A stretch of 64,000 nt of DNA from Kalaharituber pfeilii (GCA_015179045.1 WHUZ01000007.1:1848501-1912500), one strand, 5' to 3'; positions 45,079-56,462 are shown, counted from the first letter of the stretch. The notes: a model not told the origin generated them from the letters alone. A program made the numbers and translations.

Positions 45079-47459
45079 ACTGTGAGTCTGTCAGGATGTA
45101 CATCTTTCCTTTTCCAATGCCCCTATCAGCTCGCAAGAGCGCCACCCGGCATGCCTCCAGAACCGCAGCTAGCTCGGCTACATCGTTGTCATATGTGTCC
45201 GGTAACGCTACCCTGTATGCCTCATATCTGTTTGACTCTTGCTCACCCACACCCCCATATGCTCCCAGTGTCGGCCTGCGGACCCTAACTGCTGCTGCCC
45301 CTACCCCAGCCTCTGAGCGGCTCCCATCCGTATACCACACCTGTGCCCCACTCCAAACCTGCTCTTCTTCCCACACTGCCACTGCAGCAATCCACCGTTC
45401 ACATTCCTCCTCCTTTGGTCGCCTCTGCTCTGTCTCTATACTTCCCAAAATTATTCCCTTTCTCCACGGCTCCCACTCCCGAGCTATGTGTAACTCGATT
45501 CTGGTGCCTAGCTCTTCCCCCACCGCCTCCTGTATCAGCTTATCAACTAGACTTCCTTTCCCTATCCTACTCCAGTTTATATGACCTGGGACTGTTGCTA
45601 TCCTAATGGCTGCTCTCCTCCGAAGCTTATTAATGTATGCATCCGTTGGTATGACTCCCAGTGCCTCTACTGCTACCTTGAACGAGACGCTCGTAGGTAA
45701 CTGCAGTAGTGCCCTAACCATTCGTGTGTGCTCTTTTCTCAGTGTTTCCCGATCCTTTGTAGACTTGTATATCTCCGCTCCATAGGTAAGTGTTGGAAGT
45801 AGTATTATGTTAATCAGCTTAACTATAACATCTATTCCTAGACGTCTCTCTCTTATGGTTTGTACCATCTGCCACGTCCGTCCCCATGCTTTCTTGACCC
45901 TTAGAATTACTGTATCTTGGTAATTCCCCTTTATTATATTCGGTGTCTTAACTCCGAGCCTCTCATATTCTCGCTTCTGATCACCGTCCTTCTTCTCTCC
46001 TCCGTATGCAACGGTATGCCGCTTTTCCTTTGGTAACACCAGCCCCCAGGTATCCTCGAACTCCTTAAGCGTATCTTCTATGAGCCCAAGAAAGTTATCC
46101 CACTGTTTGCCAGGTGATAGATCCGTAATACCTATAAACCCATCATCCATATAGGCATCTGTGTCAACCTCTATATTGTGTTTATTCTTGATTCTCCAGT
46201 CGACTACTCGCTTTTGTTGCTCTGATAGATGTCCCATCCCTGCCTTCCTCTTAGACCCACCGGAGGTCCCCTGCTTAGCCATATAATCCCAGATCCTCTT
46301 CTCTAGACTCCGCCTCGCCATTCGCAGTGCCACATCCATTACTAGGCACCAAATAAGAGGCGACGCTGGCCCTCCTTGTGGTAGCCCATTGACTATTACT
46401 GGCCTTCCCTCCCCTCCCGGCCCATCCCACTGAATCCAGGCAGTCCGTTCCGTTGCCCTATCAATCACTGCATCTGCCCATTCTACCAACTCCGGATGTG
46501 CCATTAAAGCGTGTAGAACCTGTGCCCCTGACGTTCCCGAGAAGGCCGACTTGACGTCAAAGTAGATACCGAGCCTAGCGTGAGTATTGGAATGACACTC
46601 AGTCTTCTTAACACACGTACTCCTCCTTATAAAGATGCGTTCATAGTCTGCATGCTTGATCAGCAGATCCACCGCTCCCTGTCCTGTGCGCGCTCCCAGT
46701 GTATGCTCAAACCAGTGCACCTTCGCTTTCATACCTTCAACCAGGCCCAACTCATATAGTTTCTCTAAAATGCCCATAACACCAACTGGTCGCCAGCTGG
46801 ACAGTTCCCCAGCTGCTGTTCGCCCTGGCTTCATGATCATCTTGATTCTTATATCCCTTCTTCCGTCCCAGCTTTCATGCTCTTCCCACTTCTTCCTAAA
46901 CACCTCTCCTAATAGCCGTTCCTCTGCCTCTGGTCCAGCTGCTTTCACCACTTTTGCTAGCGCTCGCTTATTCCAACCGTCGATTCCTGCTGCCGCTTTG
47001 CCACTGAGCTTTCTCCATACCTTCTTCCATATCTCCCTCCAGTTCTGTGACTCTCTATTTGTCCCCTGGTCAATATTCTCTGCCAGAGCTTGCCTATACG
47101 TCACCTCCCCTGCTCCTAGAACCTCCCTATTGCATGACGGGAAATTTGCCTGTACAATTCCCTCTATGACCTCCTCCGGAGCCAGTCCTGGCGGTCCTGG
47201 GACCAAGCCAATGCACCTCTTCCGTTTCTGACGCTTAGGAGCGTCTGGGAGATCTTGGCCCGGTTTTGTTAGTGACAAGTTTTGCTGGGCGGAAACGTGC
47301 CTTGGTGGCTTTCCGACGAGCTACCGGTATGTACATACATAAACAAACTAGAGTACACAAGAGTGACAACATAAACATCTCAAACCATAACAAACCTAGT
47401 CCTACTTGACACCCCTACGTACCCCCCTGCAAGATCTCTTCTCAGTCCAAATAATCACT

Positions 47460-49435
47460 ATGAGTGGCCGCCGCGTTTCCGGACGTCAAAATAGGTCAGC
47501 ATCTAAAGGTGATTCGTCAGTTATCATGGAACATACAGCAGAAGTTGAACTGAAGTCAGACAAAAAGGAGTACTTCGTCGAAGACCTCGATGAGTACCTC
47601 CAGGAAAGATTGCGTCTGTCTGTCATTGCCTCCAAAACCTCTGAGGAATGGAATGGAAAGATGCGATTCGTGATTGCTGTTTTATTTCTTCGCTTCAGAC
47701 ATCTCGGCGACAAATCTTTGAAGAAGCTTCTTAACGCTGTTATTCCTACAAGTAAAGGAGTGATTGCAGTTAATAAAGAGATGGTGAATGTGCGGACCTA
47801 TCAGCGAGAGTTGCAAGATGCCGCTTTCGAGATTCACGAAGCACTTGCAAAAACCTGGCTTACTTCAGTGGATGGGTTGGCTCACGTACAAGAGACAACT
47901 CTTATGAGGTAAGTTCTTAATCATACTCATGACTGGTGTTGGAAAAATACTAATTGAGCTATATGGAATAATCTAGACAAAGTAATAACAAGAAATGTCT
48001 TCCAAAAGTAACCGCAGAGGACGTTGCGAAATGGTTACATTTGAGTGCAGCCGAAGTGGGGGCTATTTGGAAATATTGCACATTTACGATTTCCCCAGGG
48101 TACTTCCAAGCATCCTCATGGGGAAAAGGTGACGGACTCAGTAGGCACTTTCATGACCACTTGAAACAAACAAGCTACGCTTTGATAGCCTCTTACATCA
48201 ATTATGTAATGAAAGCTAATGCTGCGCAATGTGGTGTTTCAATTGCCTACCGCCAAAGGGATTTCTGGGATACCTCCGATTTGACGAGTCCCCCAACCTT
48301 GCATCCAAAAATTTATTTGGAACATCGCATGGATGCTCAAGATTGGGAGAATTTCTTAGAGAGTTATCCTAATGCATTGCGTGACGGTGTTGTGAAATCT
48401 TTGATTGCCAGGCTTAAAGGACAGTTCGCTGCAAAAGCAAAGGAGTCAGAATTGGAAGATTCATCTGCAGATGAGGAGGAAGTTGAAGAGTCGCAATACC
48501 TGGATAATTGTTCAATGAGCGGGGGTGGTGATCGAGATGCTGATATCAGTGGCGATATTCTCAGTTGGGGAGAGAATCCTGAGGTAGTCACGAGACTAGA
48601 CTCAGAGGTAGTAAAAAAGAAAGGAGCTATGCCAAACAAAGTCAAGTCAAAGAAGAAAGTGATAGCTGACCAGGATTTCTGGGAGGGTCCTGGGTCCGAA
48701 TACGATGTTAGCACTCCAATGATTTGGGGAACTAAAGACGGGACTGATGACATCTTGGGCCCTGAGGAAATGGAAAAGGTGCGGGCTTCCGTAGCTCAAG
48801 ATATTGACGAAATTCAAGAAATTACAAAGTGCCTGTTGCCAGAGGAGTACGATGAACACTACATCACTGAGCAAGCAATTCAATGGGCTAAAACGTCTCC
48901 TGCGGGAAAAATTGATATGACGATCCGTGTTGTTCTAGCTGAACATATACGAGGCAATGAAGCACTCTATCTGTTGGAACAACGTCAAGCTCGGTTAGCT
49001 AAGCAGATTGCGGATTTGGTGGAGCTTCAAAAAGAATCAAGACTGAAGATCATTGGGACCTCAATTGCAGTAGATAAATATCACTCCGCTGCAGAGGAAA
49101 GGGTGGCTTTGGAAAAATCAATGAGGACTAGCAATTCGGCAGTACCTGCAATCGAAGTCAAGACGTCATCTCTATCTACAACCTTCGCTAATTCCGGGGC
49201 TACTACGAGCTATAATCGTCGAAGGGATATCAGAATTGAAGACCTCTACAACCGTATTCAGCACGGCAGTAGCAGTGACGTGGCCGGCTTGCTAAATGAA
49301 CATGGAAAGCGAAACTTGGGGGATGCAAATGAGAGAGTAGCAAAGCGTCTAGGAAGTGTGGTTGGGGTAGGAGGGCCAGAGTCGATGAGGGTGATGAGTA
49401 GCAGGAGTACTACTTCCGTTGGGGGGGGGCAATAA
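47460..49435 (+). CDS. Intact unknown protein, 635 aa
   Basis: Two exons (47460..47908, 47977..49435; 68-nt intron with GTAAGT donor and a CTAAT-like branch site). The frame is preserved across the intron (LMRQSNNKKCLPKV). I do not recognise the family. The N-terminus is basic and Ser-rich (MSGRRVSGRQNRSASKG). Residues 40-260 look globular and helical (YFVEDLDEYLQERLRLSVIA; DVAKWLHLSAAEVGAIWKYC). An acidic/Ser linker lies at about 295-330. A probable coiled coil follows at about 470-500 (ALYLLEQRQARLAKQIADLV), and the tail is Ser/Gly-rich. It lies just upstream of a LINE on the opposite strand, in TE-rich DNA. No transposase or recombinase motif is visible. It may be a lineage-specific accessory gene or a transposon passenger. 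Confidence 0.7.
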
Positions 49436-49989
49436 CCAGAGTGATGCTTTCGCCAGAACATGTGACCGGATCGAAAATGGTACTGCTGAGCCCAATTGAG
49501 AGCTGAATGGCTGAGATAGAAAAGATCTAAAGGTTATATACAATGAGATAGTTATCAGCCATTGTACAGAACATCATTGCAGAGTCAACACTTACTGGCT
49601 AGCTTGTTTGAGCTCGGCTTAGAACGGAGGGCTGTAATCTTATTAGTGGTATATTCTTGAGAATAGTGATGAAGATACCTTGCAGAACGATTGGAATCTT
49701 CAGGCAGAATTTCAATATCCGTTAAGCTAACACACCTCAAGGAGAAGACTGCTACGGGCTCACCGCGACTGTAGGTGGGGCGGTCGGTAGATGCAGGCAA
49801 TATGCGACAGCCAAGGCGTTGTAGTCGCATAAATGAGTACTATATGAGCTACGCAGTGGACTAGTGAGTATCGCTACTATGTAGTCAAGTGTCTTTTTGG
49901 CCTAACGGACGGTAACTCTCTGCGTTTACCACCTCCGTTACAAAGATCTACTAGCTCATGGGATAAACTTTGTGAAACTGCTTCATCAT
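49436..49989. other. Downstream spacer
   Basis: No gene recognised between the unknown gene and the LTR element. Confidence 0.5.
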
Positions 49990-50763
49990 ATCCGTGTTGA
50001 GTTGTCTTTTATTTCGTTGTCCTCTCGAAAGAGCTTCTCTCCCTCTACACCCGGTTTTATATCCTTTGGTCCGCGCTAATCTAATATATCTCTGTCCTGC
50101 TTCCTAAAACATTAATTCCCTATTCGGCTTCCGAGCTATATTCCCACACCTCCCCTGAAGCAGGACACTGATAAACAATCAACAGACAGAAATAACAACA
50201 TGAATCATAAGATAAAGCACAAACATGCTTATTGCTCCTCCTCCCAAGTCCTCTCCACATAAGAAACTCGACTTCCTTCTCAAAATCCTCCAGAACCTTC
50301 TTGTAATTCTCAAAATTCCTCCAGTATCTCCACCTCCCCTGAATCCTATATCCTATGTCCTGGTTTGATATTAGTATCTCTTATCATCCTGATAAGGCAA
50401 TTTCTTACATACATTGTATGTAGCTGATACTGTCTCTCATTACATCTTTTGTAATGGTATTCTCATACTATAACAGTATTTATATGGGGATAACTGTGGG
50501 CTCTTGAGTTATTCTGAATGGTTGATAGCTGTAATGAACAGGTCCGGGTCAGGGTACAGGATCTGGGTACGGGGTAGGCGGCGGGCGCCGAGGCGAGGTC
50601 ACGGTGGAGGCGGAGGCAGAGGCGGTCGGGACTATGAGATATCGAGACGTAGATGTATTAAAAGGCTAGATACACAACTTGGGTAGGAAACAAGTTGTTG
50701 CGTGGAGAAGCATGAGGGAGGAGGGAGGAGGGCCTCTTTATAGAAAACCCTCGGTGGAAAATC

Positions 50764-50800
50764 CAGGCAAACAAGCAAACAAGCAAACAAGCAAACAAAC
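50764..50800. repeat. (GCAAACAA)n microsatellite
   Basis: Four to five copies of an 8-bp unit 'gcaaacaa' inside the LTR element. Confidence 0.9.
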
Positions 50801-50945
50801 GAAGTACATGGAAAACCGAGAAGCGACTAGAAGTACATGGAAAACAAAGGAAACGACAGGAAGTACATGGGTGACCAAGGAATGACTGGAAGCAGGAAGA
50901 AGCGTCAAGAATATCCGGGAATAAGCTCGGCGATACCTGTTTCCA

Positions 50946-51075
50946 GCAGATTCTACGGCTTTCCGGCAGGGTCTATGGCTTCCGGCAGGTTCTATGGCTT
51001 TCTGGCGGGTTCTGCGGCTTTCCGCCGGGTTCTGGGGATCCGGGTTCTTCTAGCAGGTTCTGGCAGGTTCTTCGG
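50946..51075. repeat. Degenerate minisatellite
   Basis: Repeated units of roughly 20-23 bp built on 'ttctatggctttccggcagg', inside the same LTR element. Confidence 0.75.
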
Positions 51076-51874
51076 TTCGGGTTGTTAAGCAATGACCGGG
51101 ATGCTGGCGGCCATGTCGCTTAAGCGTGCTCACAGGTACAGGGATATATATCGGAGTGCTAGAAGGAGTGCGGCGAATTGCAAGGGTGTCAGGGTCAGCT
51201 GCACGTGTACGAGTACTGGCGAGTAGTACGTTGGTTGCCAGTATAGGACCGGAGCTGGAGGGTCTGGGGCGAGGGGTCCGGGTTGGATTGTTACAATAGC
51301 AATGTTGATCATAGTTCAGGTAGTAGTAGTTGTTTGGACCCTGTTCCTGTTGATTCTTTTCGGATTTTCTTGGTATTCATATTCCTCCGAATAGGCTGTC
51401 CTTGTTGGGAGAATCCTGGTACCTATGATCCTCTTCCTGGGACATGTTCTCCAGCTTGTGATCCTTGTTGAGAGAATCCTAGCACCTGTGACCCTCTTCT
51501 GGCATAAACATGTTCCATCAGTCTATGTCTGGTCCATTTGCTTCCTGATTCCCGTTCTGTTGAAGATTACTATAGGACCTGGAATGTGGAAGCTGTGGAG
51601 GATCATCCTGAGGATCATCCTCAATCTGGTATACTGGGATGGCCGATATATTGAAGAAAAAATTAGAAGAAGTTGTGTAAATGGTGATGTAATTGCACCT
51701 CCGGGCTCATAACCTGTTGAGTTGTCTTTTACTTCGTTGTCTTCTCGAAAGAGCTTCTCTCCTTCTAGACCCCAGTTTTATATCCTTTAGTCCGCGCTAA
51801 TCTAATATATCTCTGTCCTGCTTCCTAAAACATTAATTTCCTATTCGGGTTCCGGGCTATATTCCCACAATCCG

Positions 51875-52277
51875 GATCCACAAACCACGGATCTAGAAGA
51901 TAAGTTGTTAATTTAAGTTATGAGAAAGTATAGAGGGATGAGCCATGTGGAGGCCAACTGCTCATGATTCTGGCAGCAGGAAACGTCAGATCTAAGAGAA
52001 AATGATTAGCCAAAGTTGTAAGAAAGTATAGAGGGAGAATCAGCTGCTCGTTTCCTATGAATTTTTCATATAGGAGACTTCCTGTGAAGAAGGTTTGTTG
52101 AGGAGAAGTGCTGAATGAAAAAGGCATTGGAAAGGCCTTATAAGAGGATGTGGAAGCCCTGTAGATTGATATGGGCCTGCGGATTGTATATTACCGAAAA
52201 TGGTAAATACCAGGAATCGGCCACCTGCCACGCTGGTAGGAGGCTAAGTCACTTCTGAATTGCTCTCTCTCCCTCTA
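51875..52277. other. Spacer
   Basis: Contains a local near-repeat 'gttgtaagaaagtatagaggga / agttatgagaaagtatag' (about 51,915 and 52,015) but no gene. Confidence 0.45.
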
Positions 52278-52398
52278 GCCTCGTCCCCAGGCGGTTGTAT
52301 ATTTAAATGACAGTTTTTATTATAATTACAGTTCTTGGCACTCACGTGATTACCCGATTAGCTAATCTCAGGCTTCTACAACCGCCTGGGGACGAGAC
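52278..52398. mobile_element. 121-bp MITE flanked by TA
   Basis: Terminal inverted repeats of about 20-22 bp (left CTCGTCCCCAGGCGGTTGTA, right its reverse complement at 52,377-52,396) flank about 75 bp of AT-rich DNA. The dinucleotide TA is present on both sides (52,276-52,277 and 52,399-52,400), as for Tc1/mariner-related MITEs. Confidence 0.82.
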
Positions 52399-52849
52399 TA
52401 CTCTCCCTCTGAGGTTTCACTCCGCCCCGCAGAAATACGCCTTCACCGACGCACTCGAAAACAGCTTGGCATTAATCCAATGAGAGGCCAGAGATCAAAC
52501 CCAGCCTCTAACGTACAAGGCACTAGAAACCACCACCGGTTAGAGTTAGAAGTACTGCACTATCGGCTAGAGGGGGGATGGGGGTGCTGTCGCAAACCTG
52601 GAGAGGACCTTGGCATTTCACGTGCCCTGGTAAAGGGAGGCCAGAGGAGAGGGTACTAGAAGGTTCGGCGGGTTGAAGAACTGGGAGACTACCAAAAGGG
52701 GAAGTGGGTACTTGAGAATTACGGGTATATCAAGAGGGCGAAGAGAAGGCCTTCTCTGTAGCATACAATACAACATCATCATCGTTACAAGGTTGAAGAA
52801 AGCCAGATCCATAGACCTCGTTCAATTCCAGCTATTTGCTCCTTCTTCT

Positions 52850-54200
52850 CTCTAGTCCACTTTCCTCCTCTACAGTGCTTCTATTCTTAATGCGAATCAT
52901 TCTTCAGCAAACGCATATATTAGCCAGCAGAGTCAAAGCTTGCAAGGACAACATTCTGTTGGGCCCAACCATCATCAAAATCAATATATTTCCCATATCG
53001 CTTGCATCCACCGACCGCCCGCCTACGGTTGCGGTGAGCCCGAAACATTTATGAAGTCTATAGTACCTTCTACTAGTGGACCAAATAATCCTGCAAGTAC
53101 AGTCTATGTGGAGCAGACTCAGGATTACAGACAAATTACCACCGATTTGAACGAAACTTTTTCCAATGATGATAACCTCGATGGTGAAGATTATCATCCC
53201 CAAGAAGAACAAGTTGGGGAATGCCAACTTGGACAAGATTTCGATGAACGATATGTACAAGGATAGTGAAGAGGCATATGAAACATATAGACTTTTGTAA
53301 GACCTTTGTTCATATTAGTGCTGTCAGATACTAACGTTGGCTCAATAGACTCCCTCGAAAATATATCAAGTTATGAAATTCAGGCAGTGATTGACAGACA
53401 CTTCTATCCTCTGCCTGGTGGTGACTCCAACCCCCCCTGCCGTGGGAAGAAAAGAAAGTATGATACTCAGAAATTTCGAGATCAACTTGACAATGGTGGC
53501 GACAATCTTCCACAGACTTGTCCGCCTTAGCCGAATCTATTTTGCCCGATATTTCTATGTTTTCGATGAAGTCACCGTTCAAATAATTGACGCTGCAGCC
53601 GAAATTCCGGGTGGTGTGGACCGTATTTCTGACGGATTCCAGCTTGCGTATAAACGGGTACATGAATGGCGTAAGAATTGGGTCCATCCGCGTATTGCAA
53701 GTTCTATAAGTTCAAGACTATGTACGCTCTTTTGGGCTCCAATCAGTCCCTTGTCGACCTCAGAGCATGCATGGTTGACAAGACTATCAACTCTTTATAC
53801 GACAACGTATTCACATGGTCACTTGTTTTTCTCACAGGGCCATGTTCGGAACCGCTGAGAACATGCTAAGCAGAACCGAGTACCTTCGCCGACTTCGTTC
53901 AATCGGTTCACAAAAACAAGTTGATAGTATCAAGAAGGAGACTCTTATTCTTCTTCCAGAACGACCTGTTGCAAAGATCAGAAAGGCATCCAAGAAGAAT
54001 TGCGGAGAAATCCGAAAGAGGGATTTTGGGCTGCACCTTACCATGTATATACTCGAAAAGGTATAGATTTAGGGAATGATACCCCACGGCTTATTTTGCC
54101 ATTGAAGTATATAGTACCTGGTAGATTTCATTTTGTTGCTAAAATCAAGGATGTTTCATGGTGGTATAATGACCTATTAGTTAATACACACTGAATGCCA
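52850..54200 (+). pseudogene. Unassigned decayed coding region
   Basis: Protein-like segments appear in changing frames: a Ser/Gln/Asn-rich piece (about 52,865-53,265), 'DSEEAYETYRLL' (about 53,258-53,296), 'DEVTVQIIDAAAEIPGGVDR' (about 53,560-53,680), 'TMYALLGSNQSLVDLRACMV' (about 53,710-53,790) and 'PRLILPLKYIVPGRFHFVAK' (about 54,080-54,150). 'EEAYETY' faintly recalls the N-terminus of FAR1/MULE-type transposon proteins, but no DDE core is seen. It could also be a multi-exon gene that I cannot assemble. Confidence 0.35.
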
Positions 54201-54504
54201 TAGAGTTCCGTTCTTACACGCTATCATAATTCTGGATACTTCTCTATAGAGATTGCACAGCAGAGTTGTATGAATACCATATGTAATATTGATAATATTC
54301 AATCCGGTACAGAGCATATGCATACTACCAAATGCCTATGGATGTGTTGGCACTATAAGATTTGGACATATTTTACAAACTGCATAGTATGTAATGCAGA
54401 CAATACCGGACAAATTGGGGGAAAGTGTATGTACGGAGTAGTTCCGTTAACCTATGATGCATACCGAAGTAATAAATCGCATTCTATCCTGTGTCGTTAA
54501 TGAT
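54201..54504. other. Spacer with a Cys-rich open frame
   Basis: A 76-codon frame (54,270-54,500) is Cys/Asn-rich but not recognisable. Probably part of the neighbouring relics. Confidence 0.3.
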
Positions 54505-55345
54505 TCTATTAAATTTACCTGTATGATAGACTCGGGAGCTACCTCCCAGTTTATTGACTGAGGCCTTGCTATAAACCTGGACCTGTCTATGACTCTGAAA
54601 CCTAGACCCGAGAAGCTAACGGTAGTAGATGGATAGGCCCCTATCGCCGGAGATATTATATATACCTGCACCCTAAAGCTAGCCATAGACCAATATAAAG
54701 AAGAACTCACCTTCCAGGTAATCAAGCTGGGAGAATGGAACATAATCTTGAGCAGAACTTGGCTACAGTGGCATAACTCCATCATTGATTGGGAAAAGAA
54801 CACTATCCTATTAGCTTCTAGTTACTGTCAAGCTCACTATTTACCTACCAGACAAAAGACCCCCTACTCTATAGAGACAATGTAATACAGAATTACCCAT
54901 GGTATCCCGTACCACCTTTAAGATAGCCTCATCATAACCTAGTAGTCAGATTAGTATCATCGCCACAGCTCTAGTAGTCGAATCTAGCAACAAACCCACT
55001 AATAAACTGGCGCCTTCCGAATACTATAACTTCTTACTCCTGCTTAGTAAGAAGGAAGCAGATACACTTTTACTCCACTAGTACGTAGACTATGAGATAC
55101 CTCTAGAAGAGGGGACTAAGCCACCATTTGTACGAATGTACTCTAGGTCAGACTCAGAATTATAGTAGGTTCGTCACTAGCTAGATGAGAACTTAGTCAA
55201 ATCCTTTATTCGACTATCCTCTTCCTCCACTACCTCACCTATCTTATTTGTCAAAAAGAAGGATGGATCACTCTATCTCTGTTATCACTAATAGAATTTG
55301 GGCTCCTAGACTCATATTAATACTAGCAGCTCGCTAGTATCCATA
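54505..55345 (+). pseudogene. Ty3/gypsy protease-to-RT relic
   Basis: An aspartic protease starts with 'IDSGATSQFID' and continues to 'KLGEWNIILSRTWLQWHNSI'. Later comes the entry to reverse transcriptase: 'YEIPLEEGTKPPFVRMYS', '[20 protein letters not shown]', '[14 protein letters not shown]'. These are in gypsy order. The frame is broken many times by TAG codons where Gln, Trp or Arg would be expected, a pattern in keeping with C-to-T decay. The catalytic reverse transcriptase part is missing. Confidence 0.8.
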
Positions 55346-55406
55346 TACACTTAGCATAGTTAGTTATATATGAGTTTTCTATCACTGCTGTTGTAATCAA
55401 GTAAAC

Positions 55407-55513
55407 TTATCACGTTGGGAGAGCATTATCATGCCAGAAGAGAATTATCATGCTGGAAGAAGGCTGTCACGCTAGACGAGGATTGTTACGCCAGGAGAGA
55501 ATTGTCATGCTAG
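55407..55513. repeat. 19-bp tandem array
   Basis: Five full units plus a partial of period 19 bp (type unit TTATCATGCCAGAAGAGAA), degenerate but exactly spaced, between the gypsy relic and the H3-like gene. Confidence 0.9.
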
Positions 55514-55545
55514 TCAGCCAACTCCCACATTCCATTAAAATTTAA

Positions 55546-56264
55546 TTATTCTTCTATCCTAGCCACCTGCCTCTCCACTAGGTGCTGCCCCATCCCCTCT
55601 CCCTCCTCCCTCACCTTCTCCCCTACTCCTCCACTAGCAGCTGCCCCATCCCCTCTCTCCCCTCCCGCACGTCCTCCAGCAGGTGCTCCCCCATCCGTTC
55701 TGCCTCCTCCTACCATGTCCCCCCCTGCCCCTCCAGTAGCAGCTGCCCCGTCCCCTCTGCCTCTCCAATTGCCGGTATGGCTCCATGGGCTCTGCTTGGT
55801 GTTGAAGTCCCTATGTACCAGCAGTTCAATAATTAATCCATGCATAGTCCATTCAGGTAAGCTATATACATCTGCTGCATATCCATTGAAGGGTGTTTGA
55901 GGGGGCTGCTCCCTCAGTGCCCTTACTAGACACATGTCAGCAGCAAACAGAGTAACTCTGTTTGTATGTACCATGCAATGGACAGAATCTAAGCTTATTA
56001 GCTGCTCGTCCTCTTTATAGAAATAAATAAGGCATTACCCAGAAACCAATTAACAATGTAGGCCTCCACCCCAGCTTGCAGGGCATCTAGAGCACCCTTG
56101 GTGATCTTCATCTGGTGTGTGAATAACTTGGGGTATCCATCTGCGTGTTCTCTTAGAACCTCCTTGACTAGGCGATAAAATGCCCTCCCTGGGATGGCAT
56201 TTTGGATGGCATTTTGCTGCTCCTTTATCTCTTTAAAGGGCTTGTCTAAAGAATCATTTACCAT
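55546..56264 (-). CDS. Divergent histone H3-fold protein with Gly-rich tail
   Basis: Two exons, complement(55546..55988, 56039..56264), give 222 aa. The 50-nt intron has donor GTAATG, branch GCTAATAAG and acceptor CTTAG. Only after splicing does the protein read through as an H3 fold: alpha-N KEIKEQQNAIQNA, alpha-1 FYRLVKEVLREH, alpha-2 ALDALQAGVEAYIVNWFLDS, then VHCMVHTNRVTLFAADMCLV and alpha-3 to about residue 101. These match H3's LREIRRYQKS, FQRLVREIAQ, ALQEAAEAYLVGLFEDTN and AIHAKRVTIM positions. Between RLV and ALQ there are 27 residues against 19 in H3, so loop 1 and its surroundings are longer, a trait of CenH3. The C-terminus extends about 120 residues and is Gly/Ala/Arg-rich at the end. 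There is almost no N-terminal tail unless an upstream exon exists; an acidic frame near 56,320-56,430 is a candidate. Function unknown; intactness suggests selection. Confidence 0.72.
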
Positions 56265-56462
56265 GTAAGTTCTAGAATTAGTAAGGGATCTTAGAACATA
56301 CTCACTTCGTCACAGTCTCAGAAAATGCGCTCGACCAGCCCCACTGCCTCCTCTACCTCCTCTTCCTCCCCTGCCTGCACCTTCCTCCCCTCGTCCATCT
56401 CCTCCTCCCTCTGTTCCATCTTCATTCCTTGCGGGCGCCTTCCCTTTACCCAGCCTAACAAT

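Larger units (their letters stand above)
43369..47320 (-). pseudogene. LINE (RNase H-bearing, Tad/I-like) ORF, 5'-truncated and interrupted
   Basis: The reverse transcriptase part (45,079-47,278) has motif A YFDVKSAFSGTSG, motif B NGLPQGGPASPLIW, catalytic YMDDGF (motif C) and the thumb/connection region. RNase H begins 'VWYTDGSRSEAGVGAAAV', has 'DVAELAAV' and breaks at 'YILTDSQ'. It resumes beyond the insertion (43,369-43,965) with VIRTALDG and the signature WVPAHLGIAGNERADKEAK, then a C-C-H-C finger (CPLCGKDKPAMRDHIMRKC). Frames are open except at the insertion, so the copy was nearly intact when hit. No endonuclease domain is seen, and the frame closes about 30 bp upstream of 47,278. The Tad/I-type assignment rests on the RNase H and finger order. 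Confidence 0.88.
49990..51874 (-). mobile_element. Short non-autonomous LTR retrotransposon with intact TSD
   Basis: Direct LTRs of 154 bp (49,995-50,148) and 155 bp (51,715-51,869) are flanked by the perfect 5-bp duplication ATCCG (49,990-49,994 and 51,870-51,874). On the minus strand the 5' LTR begins TGTGGGAATATAGC and ends ACTCAACA. The primer-binding site GGTTATGAGCCCGG follows directly, and a purine tract CTTCAGGGGAGG precedes the 3' LTR. The LTRs are nearly identical, so the insertion is fairly recent. The 1.57-kb interior has no Gag or Pol, only simple repeats. It must have moved using another element's enzymes (TRIM/LARD type). Confidence 0.9.

Noticed and set aside
50754..50885. Possible CRISPR-like array of 'gaagtacatgg' repeats
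   Set aside because: The genome is eukaryotic, and the repeats are short, irregular and part of simple-sequence DNA inside an LTR element.
52940..53296. FAR1/MULE transposase N-terminus
   Set aside because: Only 'EEAYETY' is suggestive; no zinc ligands or DDE core could be found nearby, so no family was assigned.
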